Shown here: in pieces, positions 9,243 through 20,221 of the stretch | Numbering within the stretch: position 1 is the stretch's first letter | How the letters are laid out: the number at the start of each line of letters is the position of its first letter | Assembly: GCF_002592005.1 (NCBI RefSeq) | Contig: NZ_NVQF01000027.1 | Location: 1-64,000 of the forward strand | From: Mycolicibacterium palauense | GTDB lineage: Bacteria > Actinomycetota > Actinomycetes > Mycobacteriales > Mycobacteriaceae | Reading direction: 5' to 3' | Length of the DNA stretch: 64,000 nucleotides | Translations under genes and position numbers: made by a program | Notes under the pieces: model-generated | What the model was told of the DNA's origin: nothing | Database searches by the model: none | The model's input: only the letters and a program-made list of their open reading frames with translations

Positions 9243-10559
9243 TCAGCCCACCAGCCGCTTGATCGAGCGCAGCGGGATCGGCAGCCAGGCGGGGCGGTAG
9301 CGCGCCTCGTAGGCGGCCTCGTAGACGGCCTTGTCCAGCTCGTAGGCCGCCAGCAGGTCCGCGGCCCGGCGTGGATCGACACCGCCGGCGGCGGCGTATC
9401 CCTCACAGAACGCCTCGCTGTTGCGTTCGATCCACTGCCGGGCACGCGCGGCGAGCTGCTTGTCGCCGCTGTCGCCCTGGCCGACCAGCGGCTGGTAGGC
9501 CGCGTACTCGTAGGACCGCAACATCCCGGCCACGTCGCGCAGCGGTGAATCGGGCCTGCGCCGCTCCTCCAGCGGCGCACCGGGTTCACCCTCGAAGTCG
9601 ATCACCAGCCAGGTCTCGGGGGTTCGCAGCACCTGGCCCAGGTGCAGGTCGCCGTGGACCCGCTGAACGGTCATCGGCTCGCCGGCCAGCTTGGCGAACC
9701 TCTCTTCGATCGCCGGGCGGTACTCCTCCAGTTCGGGCAGCACCGCCACGGCGGCGGCCAGCCGCTGCAACGGCGTCTCCGGCGCGAACTGCGCGGTGCC
9801 GGTGCCCAGCTCGTCGGCCAGCGCCAGGTGAACCGAGGCGACCGCCTCCCCGAGCCGGAAGGACTCCCCGGCGAAATCGCCGCCCACCTCGTCGGCGTAG
9901 AGATCGCCCTCGGCGTAGAGGTCGCGGGCGCTGGCGGTGGCCATGTCCCATCCCTCGGCCGAGTTGGCGGCGAACTCGGTGACCATGCCCAGCGGGCAGG
10001 GTTGGCCGTCCCACGTCGTGTCGAACGTTCCCAGCAGCCGCGCGACGTACGGGTTGCCCGCACGGCCGAGCACGCGGTTGATCTCGATGTCGGGGTTGAT
10101 GCCCGGACTGATCCGGCGGAAGACCTTCAGGATGGCCCGCTGGTCGAAGATCACGCTGGTGTTGCTCTGCTCGGCCCCCGACACCCGCGCCGGGGCGTCG
10201 ACGGGCAGCGTCACGTCGGGTTCGCGCTGGAACGTCACCTCGCCGACCGGCCGGGACGCGTCGATCAGTGAGAGCAGGTACGAGGCGGCGTGGTGGTCGT
10301 AGAGCGCGTCATAGCCGATGCGGTCGTGGTCGGCGCCGATGGTGGCCACGGCGCTGTACTCGGCCAGCGGTTCGGAATCCCACTTCACCAGGACCTGGTA
10401 GCGCTCGGAGGCCCCGTCGGCGTAGACCGCCTCCACCAGCATCAGGTCCAGATCGGCGCGCAGCGGCGTCACCGAGACCGGCTCGGCCGAGGACAGCTCG
10501 CGTCCCCGTCCCGCGTACCAGCGTTGTTCGGGCAGCCATTCGAGGAAGGGCAGACTCAC
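9243..10559 (-). CDS. mak: Maltokinase (Mak/Pep2)
   Basis: Maltokinase phosphorylates maltose with ATP to maltose 1-phosphate, the donor for GlgE in the TreS-Mak-GlgE route to alpha-glucan. The 438-residue protein begins [19 protein letters not shown] as in mycobacterial Mak. It carries the kinase-like catalytic loop VHGDLHLGQ (Asp304) and the metal-binding IDFEGEP (Asp321). Its GTG start overlaps the treS stop by four bases (GTGA), so the two are co-translated. Upstream in-frame codons lie inside treS and were not used. In M. tuberculosis treS and mak are also adjacent, near fbpC, which matches this region. Confidence 0.93.
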   Translation of the reverse strand: MSLPFLEWLPEQRWYAGRGRELSSAEPVSVTPLRADLDLMLVEAVYADGASERYQVLVKWDSEPLAEYSAVATIGADHDRIGYDALYDHHAASYLLSLIDASRPVGEVTFQREPDVTLPVDAPARVSGAEQSNTSVIFDQRAILKVFRRISPGINPDIEINRVLGRAGNPYVARLLGTFDTTWDGQPCPLGMVTEFAANSAEGWDMATASARDLYAEGDLYADEVGGDFAGESFRLGEAVASVHLALADELGTGTAQFAPETPLQRLAAAVAVLPELEEYRPAIEERFAKLAGEPMTVQRVHGDLHLGQVLRTPETWLVIDFEGEPGAPLEERRRPDSPLRDVAGMLRSYEYAAYQPLVGQGDSGDKQLAARARQWIERNSEAFCEGYAAAGGVDPRRAADLLAAYELDKAVYEAAYEARYRPAWLPIPLRSIKRLVG

Positions 10560-12379
10560 GGGGCCACCCCCCTCGACGCGTCGCCGGCACCGTCGAGCTG
10601 GCACAGCTGGAACCAGTAGAAGCCGTGCCCGGGCAGGGTGAGCAGATAAGGCAGTTGTCCGATACGCGGAAACGGTACCCGCCCGGTCAGCTCGACCGGG
10701 GTATATCCGCTCCACGGCTGCAGATCGAGTTCGATCGGCTGGGGGAAGCGGGACAGGTTGTTGACGCACAGGACGATGTCGGTAAACCCGTCGACCCCGC
10801 CGGCGCCCTCCTCGACATCCTCGCGCACGTAGGCCAGCACCGAGGGGTTGGAGCCGCCGAGTTCCCGGAAGGTGCCGGTGGCGAACGCCTGGTGCTTGCG
10901 CCGGACCGCGAGCATGGTGCGCGTCCAGTTCATCAGCGACGTCGAACTGTCCAGCTGCGCTTCGACGTTCACCGACTGGTAGCCGTAGATGGCGTCCTGG
11001 TTCGGGGGCAGGTAGAGCCGGCCCGGTGTCGCCTTCGAGAAGCCGGCGTTGCGGTCCGGGGTCCACTGCATCGGGGTACGCACACTGTCGCGGTCACCGA
11101 GCCAGATGATGTCGCCCATCCCGATCTCGTCGCCGTAGTAGAGCACCGGGGACCCCGGCAGCGACAACAGCATCGCCGTGAAGAGCTCGATCTGGTTGCG
11201 GTCGTTCTCCAGCAGCGGGGCCAGCCGCCGGCGGATCCCGACGTTGGCCTTCATCCGGGGGTCCTTGGCGTACTCCGCGTACATGTAGTCGCGTTCTTCG
11301 TCGGTGACCATCTCCAGCGTCAACTCGTCGTGGTTGCGCAGGAAGATGCCCCACTGGGCCATGTCCGGGATCGGCGGCGTCTGGGCGAGGATCTCCGAGA
11401 TCGGGAACCGCGACTCGCGCCGCACGGCCATGAAGATGCGCGGCATCAGCGGGAAGTGGAACGCCATGTGGCACTCGTCGCCACCGGTGTCGGGGTCACC
11501 GAAGTACTCGACGACGTCCGCGGGCCACTGGTTGGCCTCCGCGAGCAGCACCCGGCCGGGGAACTCGTCGTCGATCACCTTGCGGCAGTGTTTGAGGAAG
11601 GCGTGGGTCTCCGGGAGGTTCTCGCAGTTGGTGCCCTCCCGTTCGAACAGGTACGGCACGGCGTCCAGGCGGAAACCGTCGATGCCCAGGCTCAGCCAGA
11701 ACCGCAGCACGTCGATCATCGCCTCCTGCACCGCGGGGTTCTCGTAGTTGAGATCCGGCTGGTGGGAGAAGAACCGGTGCCAGTAGAACTGGCGGCGGAC
11801 CGGGTCGAAGGTCCAGTTGGACTCCTCGGTGTCGACGAAGATGATCCGCGCGTCGGCGTAGGGCTCGCTGGTGTCGCTCCACACGAAGAAGTCGCCGTAG
11901 GGGCCGTCCGGGTCGCGGCGCGACTCCTGGAACCAGGGATGGGTGTCGGAGGTGTGGTTCATCACCAGGTCGGTGATCACCCGGATGCCGCGGCTGTGCG
12001 CCTCGTCGAGCAGCGCGACGAAATCCTCCACCGTGCCGAATTCCGGCAGCACCCGGTAGAAGTCGCGGATGTCGTAGCCGCCGTCGCGCAGCGGCGAGTC
12101 GTAGAACGGGGGCAGCCACAGGCAGTCCACGCCGAGCCACTGCAGATAGTCGAGCTTCTCGATCAGCCCGCGCAGCTCGCCGATTCCGTCGGCGTTGGAA
12201 TCGTAGAAGGCCCGCACCAGGACCTCGTAGAACACCGCTTTCTTGAACCAGGTCCGGTCCGCGGGAAGCGAGCGCGCGGTCGCGAAATCGTCCGACGACG
12301 GGTGCTCGACCAGTCCGTCCTCGACGTGGCTGCCCTCCGTCGGGTCGGGCGGGCTGGGGTCTTGTTCGGTCACGTCCAT
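10556..12379 (-). CDS. treS: Trehalose synthase (maltose alpha-D-glucosyltransferase)
   Basis: TreS interconverts trehalose and maltose and feeds maltose to maltokinase in the cytoplasm. The product (607 residues from the ATG) is a GH13 enzyme very close to mycobacterial TreS. The catalytic triad is visible: nucleophile Asp239 in [13 protein letters not shown], acid/base Glu281 in LLAEANQWP, and Asp351 in [13 protein letters not shown]. The ATG at 12379 has GGAG directly against it. A GTG at 12373 has GGAG six bases away, better spacing, and may be the true start. The mak gene follows with a 4-base overlap. Confidence 0.95.
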   Translation of the reverse strand: MDVTEQDPSPPDPTEGSHVEDGLVEHPSSDDFATARSLPADRTWFKKAVFYEVLVRAFYDSNADGIGELRGLIEKLDYLQWLGVDCLWLPPFYDSPLRDGGYDIRDFYRVLPEFGTVEDFVALLDEAHSRGIRVITDLVMNHTSDTHPWFQESRRDPDGPYGDFFVWSDTSEPYADARIIFVDTEESNWTFDPVRRQFYWHRFFSHQPDLNYENPAVQEAMIDVLRFWLSLGIDGFRLDAVPYLFEREGTNCENLPETHAFLKHCRKVIDDEFPGRVLLAEANQWPADVVEYFGDPDTGGDECHMAFHFPLMPRIFMAVRRESRFPISEILAQTPPIPDMAQWGIFLRNHDELTLEMVTDEERDYMYAEYAKDPRMKANVGIRRRLAPLLENDRNQIELFTAMLLSLPGSPVLYYGDEIGMGDIIWLGDRDSVRTPMQWTPDRNAGFSKATPGRLYLPPNQDAIYGYQSVNVEAQLDSSTSLMNWTRTMLAVRRKHQAFATGTFRELGGSNPSVLAYVREDVEEGAGGVDGFTDIVLCVNNLSRFPQPIELDLQPWSGYTPVELTGRVPFPRIGQLPYLLTLPGHGFYWFQLCQLDGAGDASRGVAP

Positions 12380-12463
12380 CTCTCCATCACTACCCCACTC
12401 GCCGTCGGCCCAACCGTCCGCTTTCGAGCCTGGCCCATTCCGGTGGATCTCGCATCCGGCCCC

Positions 12464-12495
12464 GGGATCTAGGACTGGGATCTGGGACTGGGATC
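12464..12495. repeat. 13-bp tandem repeat, about 2.5 copies
   Basis: GGGATCTAGGACT is followed by GGGATCTGGGACT and then GGGATC. It lies in the 118-bp gap between treS and the ABC transporter ATPase gene, just past the latter's stop codon. It does not code. It is one of many short tandem duplications in this window. Confidence 0.7.
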
Positions 12496-12497
12496 GG

Positions 12498-13565
12498 TCA
12501 GGCCGGGTTCTCGACGACCAGCACCGGCGCCGGCGCCACGGCCACCGCGACCACGGCGCCGGGCCGCAGCGCCGCCGAGGCCGACGACGGCATCTGGGCG
12601 ACCAGCGAGGTGCCGTCCGGCAGCACCGCGCTGACCCGCGACACCGGCCCGAGGAAGGAGACCCCCGAAACCGTCGCGCCGCCCGGCAGATCGGGGCCGG
12701 CCGGGACGCTCACCGCGATCGACTCCGGGCGCACCATCGCCACTCCGGGGCCCGACGCGATCGATCCGGGCAGCACCGGGACGTCCGCTCCGAGCACCCG
12801 GGCCTGCCCGCCGGCGACGGTGGCGGCGATCTTGTTGTTCAGCCCGACGAAGTCGGCGACGAACGCGGTGGCCGGGCGCTCGTAGAGCTCGGCCGGGGCG
12901 GCGATCTGCTCCAGCGTGCCCAGGCTCATCACCCCCACCCGATCGGCGACGGCCAGCGCCTCCTCCTGGTCGTGGGTGACGAACAGCGTCGTCGTCCCCA
13001 CTTCCAGCTGCACGCGGCGGATCTCGTCGCGCAGCTGCACCCGCACCTTGGCGTCCAGCGCCGACAACGGTTCGTCGAGCAACAGCACCCGCGGCTGAAT
13101 CGCCAGCGCCCGGGCCAGCGCGACGCGCTGCTGCTGGCCACCGGAGAGCTGGTCGGGATACTTGCTCCGGTGCTCGGCCAGCCCGACCAGCTCCAGCATC
13201 TCGGCGGCCCGCGTGGCACGGCGTTGCCCGCCCTGACCCCGCAGCTTCAGCCCGAACGCGACGTTGTCGAGCACCGTCAGATGCGGGAACAGGCTGTAGG
13301 CCTGGAAGACCATGCCCATGTCCCGCTTGTTGGCCGGCACCGCGGTGATGTCGTGGCCGTCGACGGCCACCGTGCCCGACGTCGGTTCGTCGAGCCCGGC
13401 GAGGATGCGCAGTGCGGTGGTCTTGCCGCAGCCCGAGGGGCCCAGCAGGGCCACCAGCTCGCCGGGCCGCAGGTGCAGGCTGAACCCGTCGAGGGCCTTG
13501 ACCGGTCCGTAGACCCGGGTCAGCCCGGTCAGATCGACGGCCACCCCGGCCCGTTCGGTGCTCAC
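12498..13565 (-). CDS. ABC importer ATP-binding protein (PotA/PhnT-type)
   Basis: A 355-residue ATPase energising a binding-protein-dependent importer. All motifs are present: Walker [11 protein letters not shown]-loop [11 protein letters not shown], signature [14 protein letters not shown], Walker [13 protein letters not shown] and switch His in VTHDQEEAL. The C-terminal third (from about residue 240) is a TOBE-type domain, as in importers for polyamines, iron(III), sulfate or phosphonates. The GTG start overlaps the upstream permease stop by four bases. It is the last gene of a binding protein-permease-permease-ATPase operon. The substrate cannot be fixed from sequence. Confidence 0.88.
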   Translation of the reverse strand: MSTERAGVAVDLTGLTRVYGPVKALDGFSLHLRPGELVALLGPSGCGKTTALRILAGLDEPTSGTVAVDGHDITAVPANKRDMGMVFQAYSLFPHLTVLDNVAFGLKLRGQGGQRRATRAAEMLELVGLAEHRSKYPDQLSGGQQQRVALARALAIQPRVLLLDEPLSALDAKVRVQLRDEIRRVQLEVGTTTLFVTHDQEEALAVADRVGVMSLGTLEQIAAPAELYERPATAFVADFVGLNNKIAATVAGGQARVLGADVPVLPGSIASGPGVAMVRPESIAVSVPAGPDLPGGATVSGVSFLGPVSRVSAVLPDGTSLVAQMPSSASAALRPGAVVAVAVAPAPVLVVENPA

Positions 13566-14389
13566 GGCTTGCCTCCCGCCGCGACGGGCACGGCGCCGGC
13601 CCCGGCGCGCCGCCTGCCGCGGCCGCCCACCAGGGACAGACCCAGCAGCAGCACGAAGCCGAAGAGCAGCACCGCCAGCGAGGCCGCCACCGACGTCGGG
13701 CCGTCGGTCTTGCCGATGGCCACGATCTGCACCTGCAACGTCTGATAGCCCGACAGCGAGGCGATGGTGTATTCGCCGAGCACCACCGCGATCGAGATGA
13801 ACGCCGCCGAGAGGATGCCCGCCCAGATGTTGGGCACCACCACCCGGGTGATGGTGGTGCCCCAGCCGGCGCCCAGCGAGCGGCCCGCCTCCGACAGGGT
13901 GCGCAGGTCGATCGAGGACAGGGCGCCGTCGAGGGCGCGGTAGGCGAACGGCAGCACCACGATCACGTAGACGAACGTCAGCGTCAGGGCCGACTCCCCG
14001 AGGAAGTACGTCACCCACAGGTAGACGTTGCGCAGCCCCACGACGATGACCAGCGCCGGGATGGTCAGGGGCAGCAGGCACAGGAACTCCACCGCGCCCT
14101 TGGCCCACGGTGCCCGCAGCCGCACCCAGATCATCGTCGGCAGCAGCAGGACCAGCATCACCACCACGGTCAGCACCGCCAGCGACAGCGACACGACGAT
14201 CGAGGCGTACAGCGCGTCGTCCTCGACGAGGTTGCGCCAGGCCTGCAGCGTGCGCCCGCCGGCCAGCAGGTTGCGGGTGCTGAAATCGGCCATCGCGTAC
14301 AGGGGGAACAGGAAGAACAGCCCGAACCCGGCGAACAGCACGGCCCGCACCAGGCCCGAGCCCACCCCGGCGCGCCTCACCGCACCCAC
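13562..14389 (-). CDS. ABC importer permease, second subunit (PotC/PhnV-type)
   Basis: A 275-residue membrane protein with about six hydrophobic segments. It carries the cytoplasmic EAA-type loop that docks the ATPase (LSEAGRSLGAGWGTTITRVVVPNIWAGI). This places it in the binding-protein-dependent permease family. It overlaps the first permease by 13 bases and the ATPase gene by four, so the operon is tightly coupled. It would form a heterodimer with the neighbouring permease. The substrate is unknown. Confidence 0.85.
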   Translation of the reverse strand: MGAVRRAGVGSGLVRAVLFAGFGLFFLFPLYAMADFSTRNLLAGGRTLQAWRNLVEDDALYASIVVSLSLAVLTVVVMLVLLLPTMIWVRLRAPWAKGAVEFLCLLPLTIPALVIVVGLRNVYLWVTYFLGESALTLTFVYVIVVLPFAYRALDGALSSIDLRTLSEAGRSLGAGWGTTITRVVVPNIWAGILSAAFISIAVVLGEYTIASLSGYQTLQVQIVAIGKTDGPTSVAASLAVLLFGFVLLLGLSLVGGRGRRRAGAGAVPVAAGGKP

Positions 14390-15258
14390 CTCGCGGTGCG
14401 GCGCAGCAGCGCGTTGTAGGCGATCATCACCACGGCCACCACGAGCACCATCTCCAGTGCGAGCGCGTAGGCGAACCCGGACTGCCCGAGCACCACCTCG
14501 CTGGTCAGCGCCGAGCGGATGAGCAGCGGCACGATCGGGCTGCCCTGGCTGACCAGGGCCGCCGCGGTGGCGTAGGCGGCGAAGGCGTTGGCGAACAGCA
14601 ACAGCACACCACCCAGGAACGCCGGCGTCAGCAACGGCACGGCCACCTCACGCCAGTACTGCCAGGTGGAGGCGCCCAGGCTGACCGCGGCCTCCCGCCA
14701 CTGCTCGCGCAGGCCGGCCACCGACGGGAGGAACACGATCACCATCAGCGGGATCTGGAAATAGGTGTAGACCAGCACCAGGCCGGACAGGCTGTACAGC
14801 CACCCGCCGGCGGCCAGATCCCACCCCAGATGCTGCTGCACCCACAGCGTCAGCACACCGTTGAGCCCGACCGTGGCCAGGAACGCGAAGGCCAACGCGA
14901 CGCCGCCGAACTGGGCCAGCACACTGCACATCGCCAGCACCGCACGGCGGAACACGGAGGTGGCCGCGGTGCCGGCGATCAGCCAGGCCAACACCGCACC
15001 CAGCCCGGCCCCCAGGATCGCGGTGCTGCCCGACAGCACCAGGCTGCGCCACAGCGCCAGCAACGCGGTGTCGGTGAACAGGGCCCCGACCCGCCGCAGC
15101 GTGAACCCGCCGTCGGAGACGAACGCGCTGACGATCACCGTGACCGTGGGGACGATCAGGAACACCGCGACGAAGGCGACGAACGGCACCAACGGGAGAC
15201 CGCTGCGCACGCGCGCCCAGTCGGCGCGCCCCCGGCCCGTGCGGCCCGCGCTACGCAC
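14377..15258 (-). CDS. ABC importer permease, first subunit (PotB/PhnU-type)
   Basis: A 293-residue permease with about six membrane segments starting near residue 20 (LPLVPFVAFVAVFLIVPTVT). Its EAA-type loop reads WREAAVSLGASTWQYWREV. It pairs with the second permease downstream, which it overlaps by 13 bases. It starts one base after the stop of the lipoprotein gene, so the binding protein, both permeases and the ATPase form one transcription unit. Confidence 0.85.
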   Translation of the reverse strand: MRSAGRTGRGRADWARVRSGLPLVPFVAFVAVFLIVPTVTVIVSAFVSDGGFTLRRVGALFTDTALLALWRSLVLSGSTAILGAGLGAVLAWLIAGTAATSVFRRAVLAMCSVLAQFGGVALAFAFLATVGLNGVLTLWVQQHLGWDLAAGGWLYSLSGLVLVYTYFQIPLMVIVFLPSVAGLREQWREAAVSLGASTWQYWREVAVPLLTPAFLGGVLLLFANAFAAYATAAALVSQGSPIVPLLIRSALTSEVVLGQSGFAYALALEMVLVVAVVMIAYNALLRRTARWVR

Positions 15259-15259
15259 G

Positions 15260-16411
15260 TCAGCCGATCGCCTTGGCCCAGTTGTCCGCGAGGTACTCGG
15301 AGGCCTTCTCGGTCTGCTCGGGGGTCAGGATGGTCACGGGCCCGTCGATGGCCGGCAGCTCCCGGGCGGCGGCCGGGTCGATGGTGCCCGCGGAGATCAT
15401 CGCGTCGGCCCGCACCGGACGCACGCCGCCCTCGGCGAACAGATTCTGGCCCTCGTCGCTGTAGAGGAACTCCTGCCACAGCCGCGCCGCCGCCGGATGC
15501 GGGGCGTCGGCGTTGATGGCCTGGTAGTAGTACCCGGCCACGGCGGCATCCGGGGGAACGACGACCTGCCAGCTCGGCAGTTTCTTGGTCTCGCCGGCGT
15601 TGAGGTAGTTCCAGTCGATCACCACCGGCGTCTGACCGGACTCGATGGTGGCCGGCGTCGGGTCGACCGGCAGGAAGTTGCCGGCCTGCTTGAGCCTGGC
15701 GAAGAAGTCGACGCCCGGGGCGATGTCGTCGGCGGAGCCGCCCTGCGACAGCGCGACCATCACCACCCCGGAGAAGGCGGCCCCGGCCTGGGTCGGATCG
15801 CCGTTGAGCGCCACCTTGCCGCGGTACTCCGGCTTGAGCAGGTCGTCGACCCCGGTCACCGGCGGGACCTTCGCCGAGTCGAACCCGATGGACATGTAGC
15901 CGCCGTAGTCGTTGACCCAGGCGCCGTCGGCGTCCTTCAGCTCGGCCGGGATGGTGTCGAACGTCGCGACCTTGTAGGGCGCGAACATGTCGGTGTTGGC
16001 CAGCGCGACCGACTGTCCCAGGTCGAACACGTCGGGTGCGCTGCTCTTGCCCTTCTGCTGGTCGGCGGCGTTGATCTCCTCCTGGCTGGCCGCGTCGGGC
16101 TGGGCGGAGTTCACCGTGATCCCGTACTTGTCCTCGAACGCCTTGATGATCGCGCCGTAGTTGGCCCAGTCCGGGGGCAGCGCGATGACGTTGAGCTGGC
16201 CCTCGTCCTTGGCGGCGGCCACGAGCCCGTCCATGCCGCCGAAGTCCTGCGCCGACGTCGCCGTCGCCGCGTCGCTGTCGGAGCTGCTCTTCTCCGGCGG
16301 GGCGCAGGCCACCAGCCCCGCGGAGAGCCCGACCGAAAGCAGTGCGGAGGCCGCCAGCGCGAGCGCGCGGGCGGTCACGGACGGAGCTGGACCACGCCGG
16401 GGTGTCGTCAT
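15260..16411 (-). CDS. Substrate-binding lipoprotein of an ABC importer
   Basis: A 383-residue extracellular binding protein. The signal peptide ends in a lipobox (GLVAC), so it should be lipid-anchored outside the membrane. The mature part resembles family-1 binding proteins of the putrescine, iron(III) and aminoethylphosphonate group (DWANYGAIIKAFEDKYGITVN, LLKPEYRGKVALNGDPTQAG). I start at the ATG at 16411 because GGAGGG lies about seven bases before it; an in-frame codon at 16441 would add ten residues. No ligand can be named. It heads the four-gene importer operon, next to the trehalose/maltose genes but with no sequence sign of sugar specificity. Confidence 0.87.
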   Translation of the reverse strand: MTTPRRGPAPSVTARALALAASALLSVGLSAGLVACAPPEKSSSDSDAATATSAQDFGGMDGLVAAAKDEGQLNVIALPPDWANYGAIIKAFEDKYGITVNSAQPDAASQEEINAADQQKGKSSAPDVFDLGQSVALANTDMFAPYKVATFDTIPAELKDADGAWVNDYGGYMSIGFDSAKVPPVTGVDDLLKPEYRGKVALNGDPTQAGAAFSGVVMVALSQGGSADDIAPGVDFFARLKQAGNFLPVDPTPATIESGQTPVVIDWNYLNAGETKKLPSWQVVVPPDAAVAGYYYQAINADAPHPAAARLWQEFLYSDEGQNLFAEGGVRPVRADAMISAGTIDPAAARELPAIDGPVTILTPEQTEKASEYLADNWAKAIG

Positions 16412-16556
16412 GGCCCGACCCTCCGATGGGCAGGAGACCACCGGGTGACGCCACGGTTGCGCCGCGGTGGCGGGGGCTCGAACAACCGGCGCCGGCGCCG
16501 GCCTGTGGAAGGCCCGGCAGAGCCCGGAAAAAGCCCGGAAAAGGCCCGGAAAAACA

Positions 16557-16588
16557 CGACATCCCCCGACCTGCGTCGGGGGATGTCG
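16557..16588 (-). terminator. Rho-independent terminator after the antigen 85 gene
   Basis: A perfect 14-bp stem (16557-16570 with 16575-16588) and a 4-base loop. On the minus strand it is followed by TGTTTTTCC. It lies 18 bases past the stop of the antigen 85 gene and separates it from the ABC importer operon. Three copies of a CCCGGAAAA-type unit lie just beyond it (about 16522-16554). Confidence 0.9.
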
Positions 16589-16605
16589 CGTTGGATCGCG
16601 CTCGA

Positions 16606-17670
<1,065 letters not shown>

Positions 17671-17813
17671 TCATGACGTTCGAGACGTCCACACATAGAC
17701 ACATGACGCTCCCCTTGGGGGCTGACCCTAACAGGCGACACGCGAAAGTCGATACTCGACGTGGCATCCGTAAGGTGCTATTCGCTCGCGACCGGCGGGC
17801 ACCGGTTGCTCGG

Positions 17814-17849
17814 AGTTGTCCTACCCAGTTGTCTACCAGTTGTCCTACC
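17814..17849. repeat. Triple direct repeat upstream of tetR
   Basis: AGTTGTCCTACC occurs at 17814-17825 and 17838-17849, with AGTTGTCTACC (one base shorter) at 17827-17837. Start-to-start spacings are 13 and 11 bases, near one helical turn. The array ends 35 bp before the tetR start codon and is a candidate binding site in the tetR/antigen 85 divergent region. Confidence 0.6.
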
Positions 17850-17884
17850 AAGGTCATCGACATCGGCTGTTGTAGCGTTACGCC

Positions 17885-18526
17885 ATGCCGCGACCAGCGC
17901 AGACCGCTCGCAGCGAGCGGACGCGGGAGGCACTGCGGCAGGCCGCGACGGTGCGTTTTCTGGCCCAGGGCGTCGAGGCCACCTCGGCCGAGCAGATCGC
18001 CGCGGACGCCGGGGTGTCGCTGCGCACCTTCTACCGGCATTTCGCGTCCAAGCACGACCTGCTCTTCGCCGACTACGACGCGGGTCTGCACTGGTTCCGG
18101 GCCGCGCTGGAGGCCCGCCCGGCCGACGAACCCGTGATCGCGTCGGTTCAGGCGGCGATCTTCGCCTTCCCCTACGACGTGACCGCGGTGACCAAGATCG
18201 CCGCGCTGCGATCCAACGAACTGGACCCGGACCGCATCGTCCGGCACACCCGACAGGTCGAGGCCGATTTCGCCGCGGCCGTCGAGGCCCACCTCAACCG
18301 GCGCGACAACGGGGCGGGCCCGGCCCCGGCCGCACAGGCCGACCGGCGCCTGCGGGTCGCGGTCACCGCGCGGTGCATCGCGGCGGCGGTGTTCGGCGCC
18401 ATGGAGGTGTGGATGCTGGGCGAGGACCGCACGCTGCCGGAACTGGCCCGGCTGTGCCGGGATGCGCTGACGTCCCTGCAGTCCGGCATTCAATCCGGCC
18501 CCGCCGGGCCCGAAGTTTCGTCATAA
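17885..18526 (+). CDS. TetR-family transcriptional regulator
   Basis: A 213-residue regulator. The helix-turn-helix lies at about residues 28-57 (TSAEQIAADAGVSLRTFYRHF). The C-terminal part is an all-helical ligand domain of no recognised type. Its stop codon lies inside a 34-bp palindrome that precedes the oxidoreductase gene, and a triple direct repeat lies before its own start. It probably controls itself and the following oxidoreductase gene. Ligand unknown. Confidence 0.88.
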   Translation: MPRPAQTARSERTREALRQAATVRFLAQGVEATSAEQIAADAGVSLRTFYRHFASKHDLLFADYDAGLHWFRAALEARPADEPVIASVQAAIFAFPYDVTAVTKIAALRSNELDPDRIVRHTRQVEADFAAAVEAHLNRRDNGAGPAPAAQADRRLRVAVTARCIAAAVFGAMEVWMLGEDRTLPELARLCRDALTSLQSGIQSGPAGPEVSS

Positions 18527-18542
18527 TTGACAAAACTTCGGG
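18509..18542. promoter_or_regulatory. 34-bp near-perfect palindrome at the tetR stop codon
   Basis: The left arm CCCGAAGTTTCGTCA (18509-18523) and right arm TGACAAAACTTCGGG (18528-18542) match at 14 of 15 positions around TAAT. The tetR stop (18524-18526) lies in the centre and the next ATG (18564) is 21 bases downstream. There is no T-run, so an operator is more likely than an intrinsic terminator. The TetR protein just upstream is the obvious candidate to bind it. Confidence 0.6.
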
Positions 18543-18563
18543 CGATCGCAAGGGGACCGGACC

Positions 18564-20219
18564 ATGGCAGCTTCCTCGACATCGGGTGACGGGTCCAGCT
18601 TCATCGCGGGCCCCACCTCGCACGCCACCTCGCACTCCACCTCGGACGCCACCTCGGACGCCACCTTCGATGCCATCGTCATCGGCGCCGGTCACAACGG
18701 CCTGACCGCCGCGGCGGTGCTCGCCCAGGCCGGCCTGCGCACCGTGTGCCTGGACCCCAAGCTCTACGCCGGCGGGATGGCCTCGACCGTGGAGCTGTTC
18801 GACGGCTACCAGTTCGAGATCGCGGGGTCGCTGCAGTTCCCCACCTCGCTGACCGTCAGCAAGGAGCTGGGCCTGGACACCCTGCCCGGTGTCGATCTCG
18901 AGGTGATGTCGGTGTCACTGCGCGGCGTCGGCGACGAGCCGCTGGTCTACTACACCGACCCGATGAAGCTGCTCACCCACCTGGGCGAGGTGCACGGCGC
19001 CGAGGCGGTCAACGGCATGGCCGGGCTGATGGCCTGGTGCGCGGCGCCGACGCGGGCCCTGGGGCGCTTCGACGCCGGCACGGCACCGAAGACCTTCGAC
19101 GAGATGTACGCGTGTGCCGCCAACGCGTTCGAACGTTCCTGCATCAACGACCTGCTCTTCGCCTCGGTCTCCGACGTGCTGGACCGCTACCTGCCCGACA
19201 GGGAGAAGCACGGCGCGCTGCGCGGCATGCTGGCCTTCCTGGCGGTCAACACCACCTACCGCGGGCCCGAGGTGCCCGGCACGGCGGCCGCGCTGGCCTA
19301 CGGCCTGGCCGTGCCCGACGAGAACGCGATGTTGATGAAGAAGCTGCGCGGCGGGATCGGCGCGCTGACCACCCACCTGCGCGAGCTGGTGGAGTCCGCC
19401 GGTGGGCAGGTCCGGCTGCGCAGCCGCGTCGAGCGGATCCTCACCGAAGCGGGCCGGGTCACCGGGGTTCGGCTGGAGGACGGGTCCACGCTGCGGGCAC
19501 CGATCGTGGTCTCCAGCCTGGCGCCCGACCTGACGGTGAACACCCTGCTGGACCCGGCGGCGGTGCCCGCCGACGTCCACGAGCGTTACACCCGGATCGA
19601 CCACCGCGGCAGCTACCTGCAGATGCATTTCGCCCTGGACGGCATCCCCGAGTTCGCCGCCCCCTACGAGCTGCTCAACGATCCGGCCATGCAGTCGGCC
19701 ATCGGCCTGTTCACCACGCCCGAGGAACTGCAGGAGCAGTGGGAGGCCAGTCGTCACGGCGTCGTCCCCGCCGACCCGGCGATCGCGCTGCAGATCCCGT
19801 CCGTGCACGACCCGGCCCTGGCACCCGAGGGCAAGCATGCCGCCTCGGCGTTCGCGTTGTGGTTCCCGATCGGCGAGCACGAAACCGGATACGGCGACCT
19901 CAAGAACGAGATGGGCCGGCGTGTCATCGAGAAGATCACCCGGCTGGCCCCCGACTTCGAGAGCCGGATCATCCGGCACACCACGTTCACGCCCAAACAC
20001 ATGGGCACGATGTTCGGCGCGCCCGGCGGGGACTACTGCCACGGACTGCTGCACTCCGATCAGATCGGGCCCAACCGGCCCGGCCCCAGGGGGTTCGCCG
20101 ACCAGCCGATCCCCCTCGACGGGCTGTACCTGGGCGGCTCGGGCTGCCACGGCGGCCCCGGCATCACCTTCATCCCGGGCTACAACGCCGGGCATCTGGC
20201 GCTCGCCGACCATTCCTGA
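18564..20219 (+). CDS. Phytoene-dehydrogenase-like FAD-dependent oxidoreductase
   Basis: A 551-residue flavoprotein of the CrtI/phytoene-desaturase-like group (COG1233-type). The FAD-binding Rossmann motif is at about residues 35-65 (AIVIGAGHNGLTAAAVLAQAG, then Asp). The C-terminal FAD-binding segment is GLYLGGSGCHGGPGITFIPGYN. Relatives act on carotenoids, sterols or unknown lipids, so the substrate cannot be named. The first 34 residues are a low-complexity lead made of a 12-bp tandem repeat (TSHATSHSTSDATSDAT). The ribosome site AAGGGG lies before the ATG. A palindrome overlapping the upstream tetR stop suggests TetR control. Confidence 0.85.
   Translation: MAASSTSGDGSSFIAGPTSHATSHSTSDATSDATFDAIVIGAGHNGLTAAAVLAQAGLRTVCLDPKLYAGGMASTVELFDGYQFEIAGSLQFPTSLTVSKELGLDTLPGVDLEVMSVSLRGVGDEPLVYYTDPMKLLTHLGEVHGAEAVNGMAGLMAWCAAPTRALGRFDAGTAPKTFDEMYACAANAFERSCINDLLFASVSDVLDRYLPDREKHGALRGMLAFLAVNTTYRGPEVPGTAAALAYGLAVPDENAMLMKKLRGGIGALTTHLRELVESAGGQVRLRSRVERILTEAGRVTGVRLEDGSTLRAPIVVSSLAPDLTVNTLLDPAAVPADVHERYTRIDHRGSYLQMHFALDGIPEFAAPYELLNDPAMQSAIGLFTTPEELQEQWEASRHGVVPADPAIALQIPSVHDPALAPEGKHAASAFALWFPIGEHETGYGDLKNEMGRRVIEKITRLAPDFESRIIRHTTFTPKHMGTMFGAPGGDYCHGLLHSDQIGPNRPGPRGFADQPIPLDGLYLGGSGCHGGPGITFIPGYNAGHLALADHS
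18611..18670 (+). repeat. Five-copy 12-bp in-frame tandem repeat
   Basis: Five degenerate copies of CGCCACCTCGGA run in frame near the 5' end of the oxidoreductase gene and encode repeats of the type ATSD/ATSH. The repeat precedes the FAD-binding fold and so lies in a dispensable-looking leader. Confidence 0.85.
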
Positions 20220-20221
20220 CA

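Noticed and set aside
9243..11066. 607-codon open frame containing maltokinase
   Set aside because: The first part overlaps treS in another frame; only the part from the GTG at 10559 resembles maltokinase.
10268..12472. 734-codon plus-strand frame opposite treS
   Set aside because: Antisense shadow; treS with its catalytic triad is on the minus strand.
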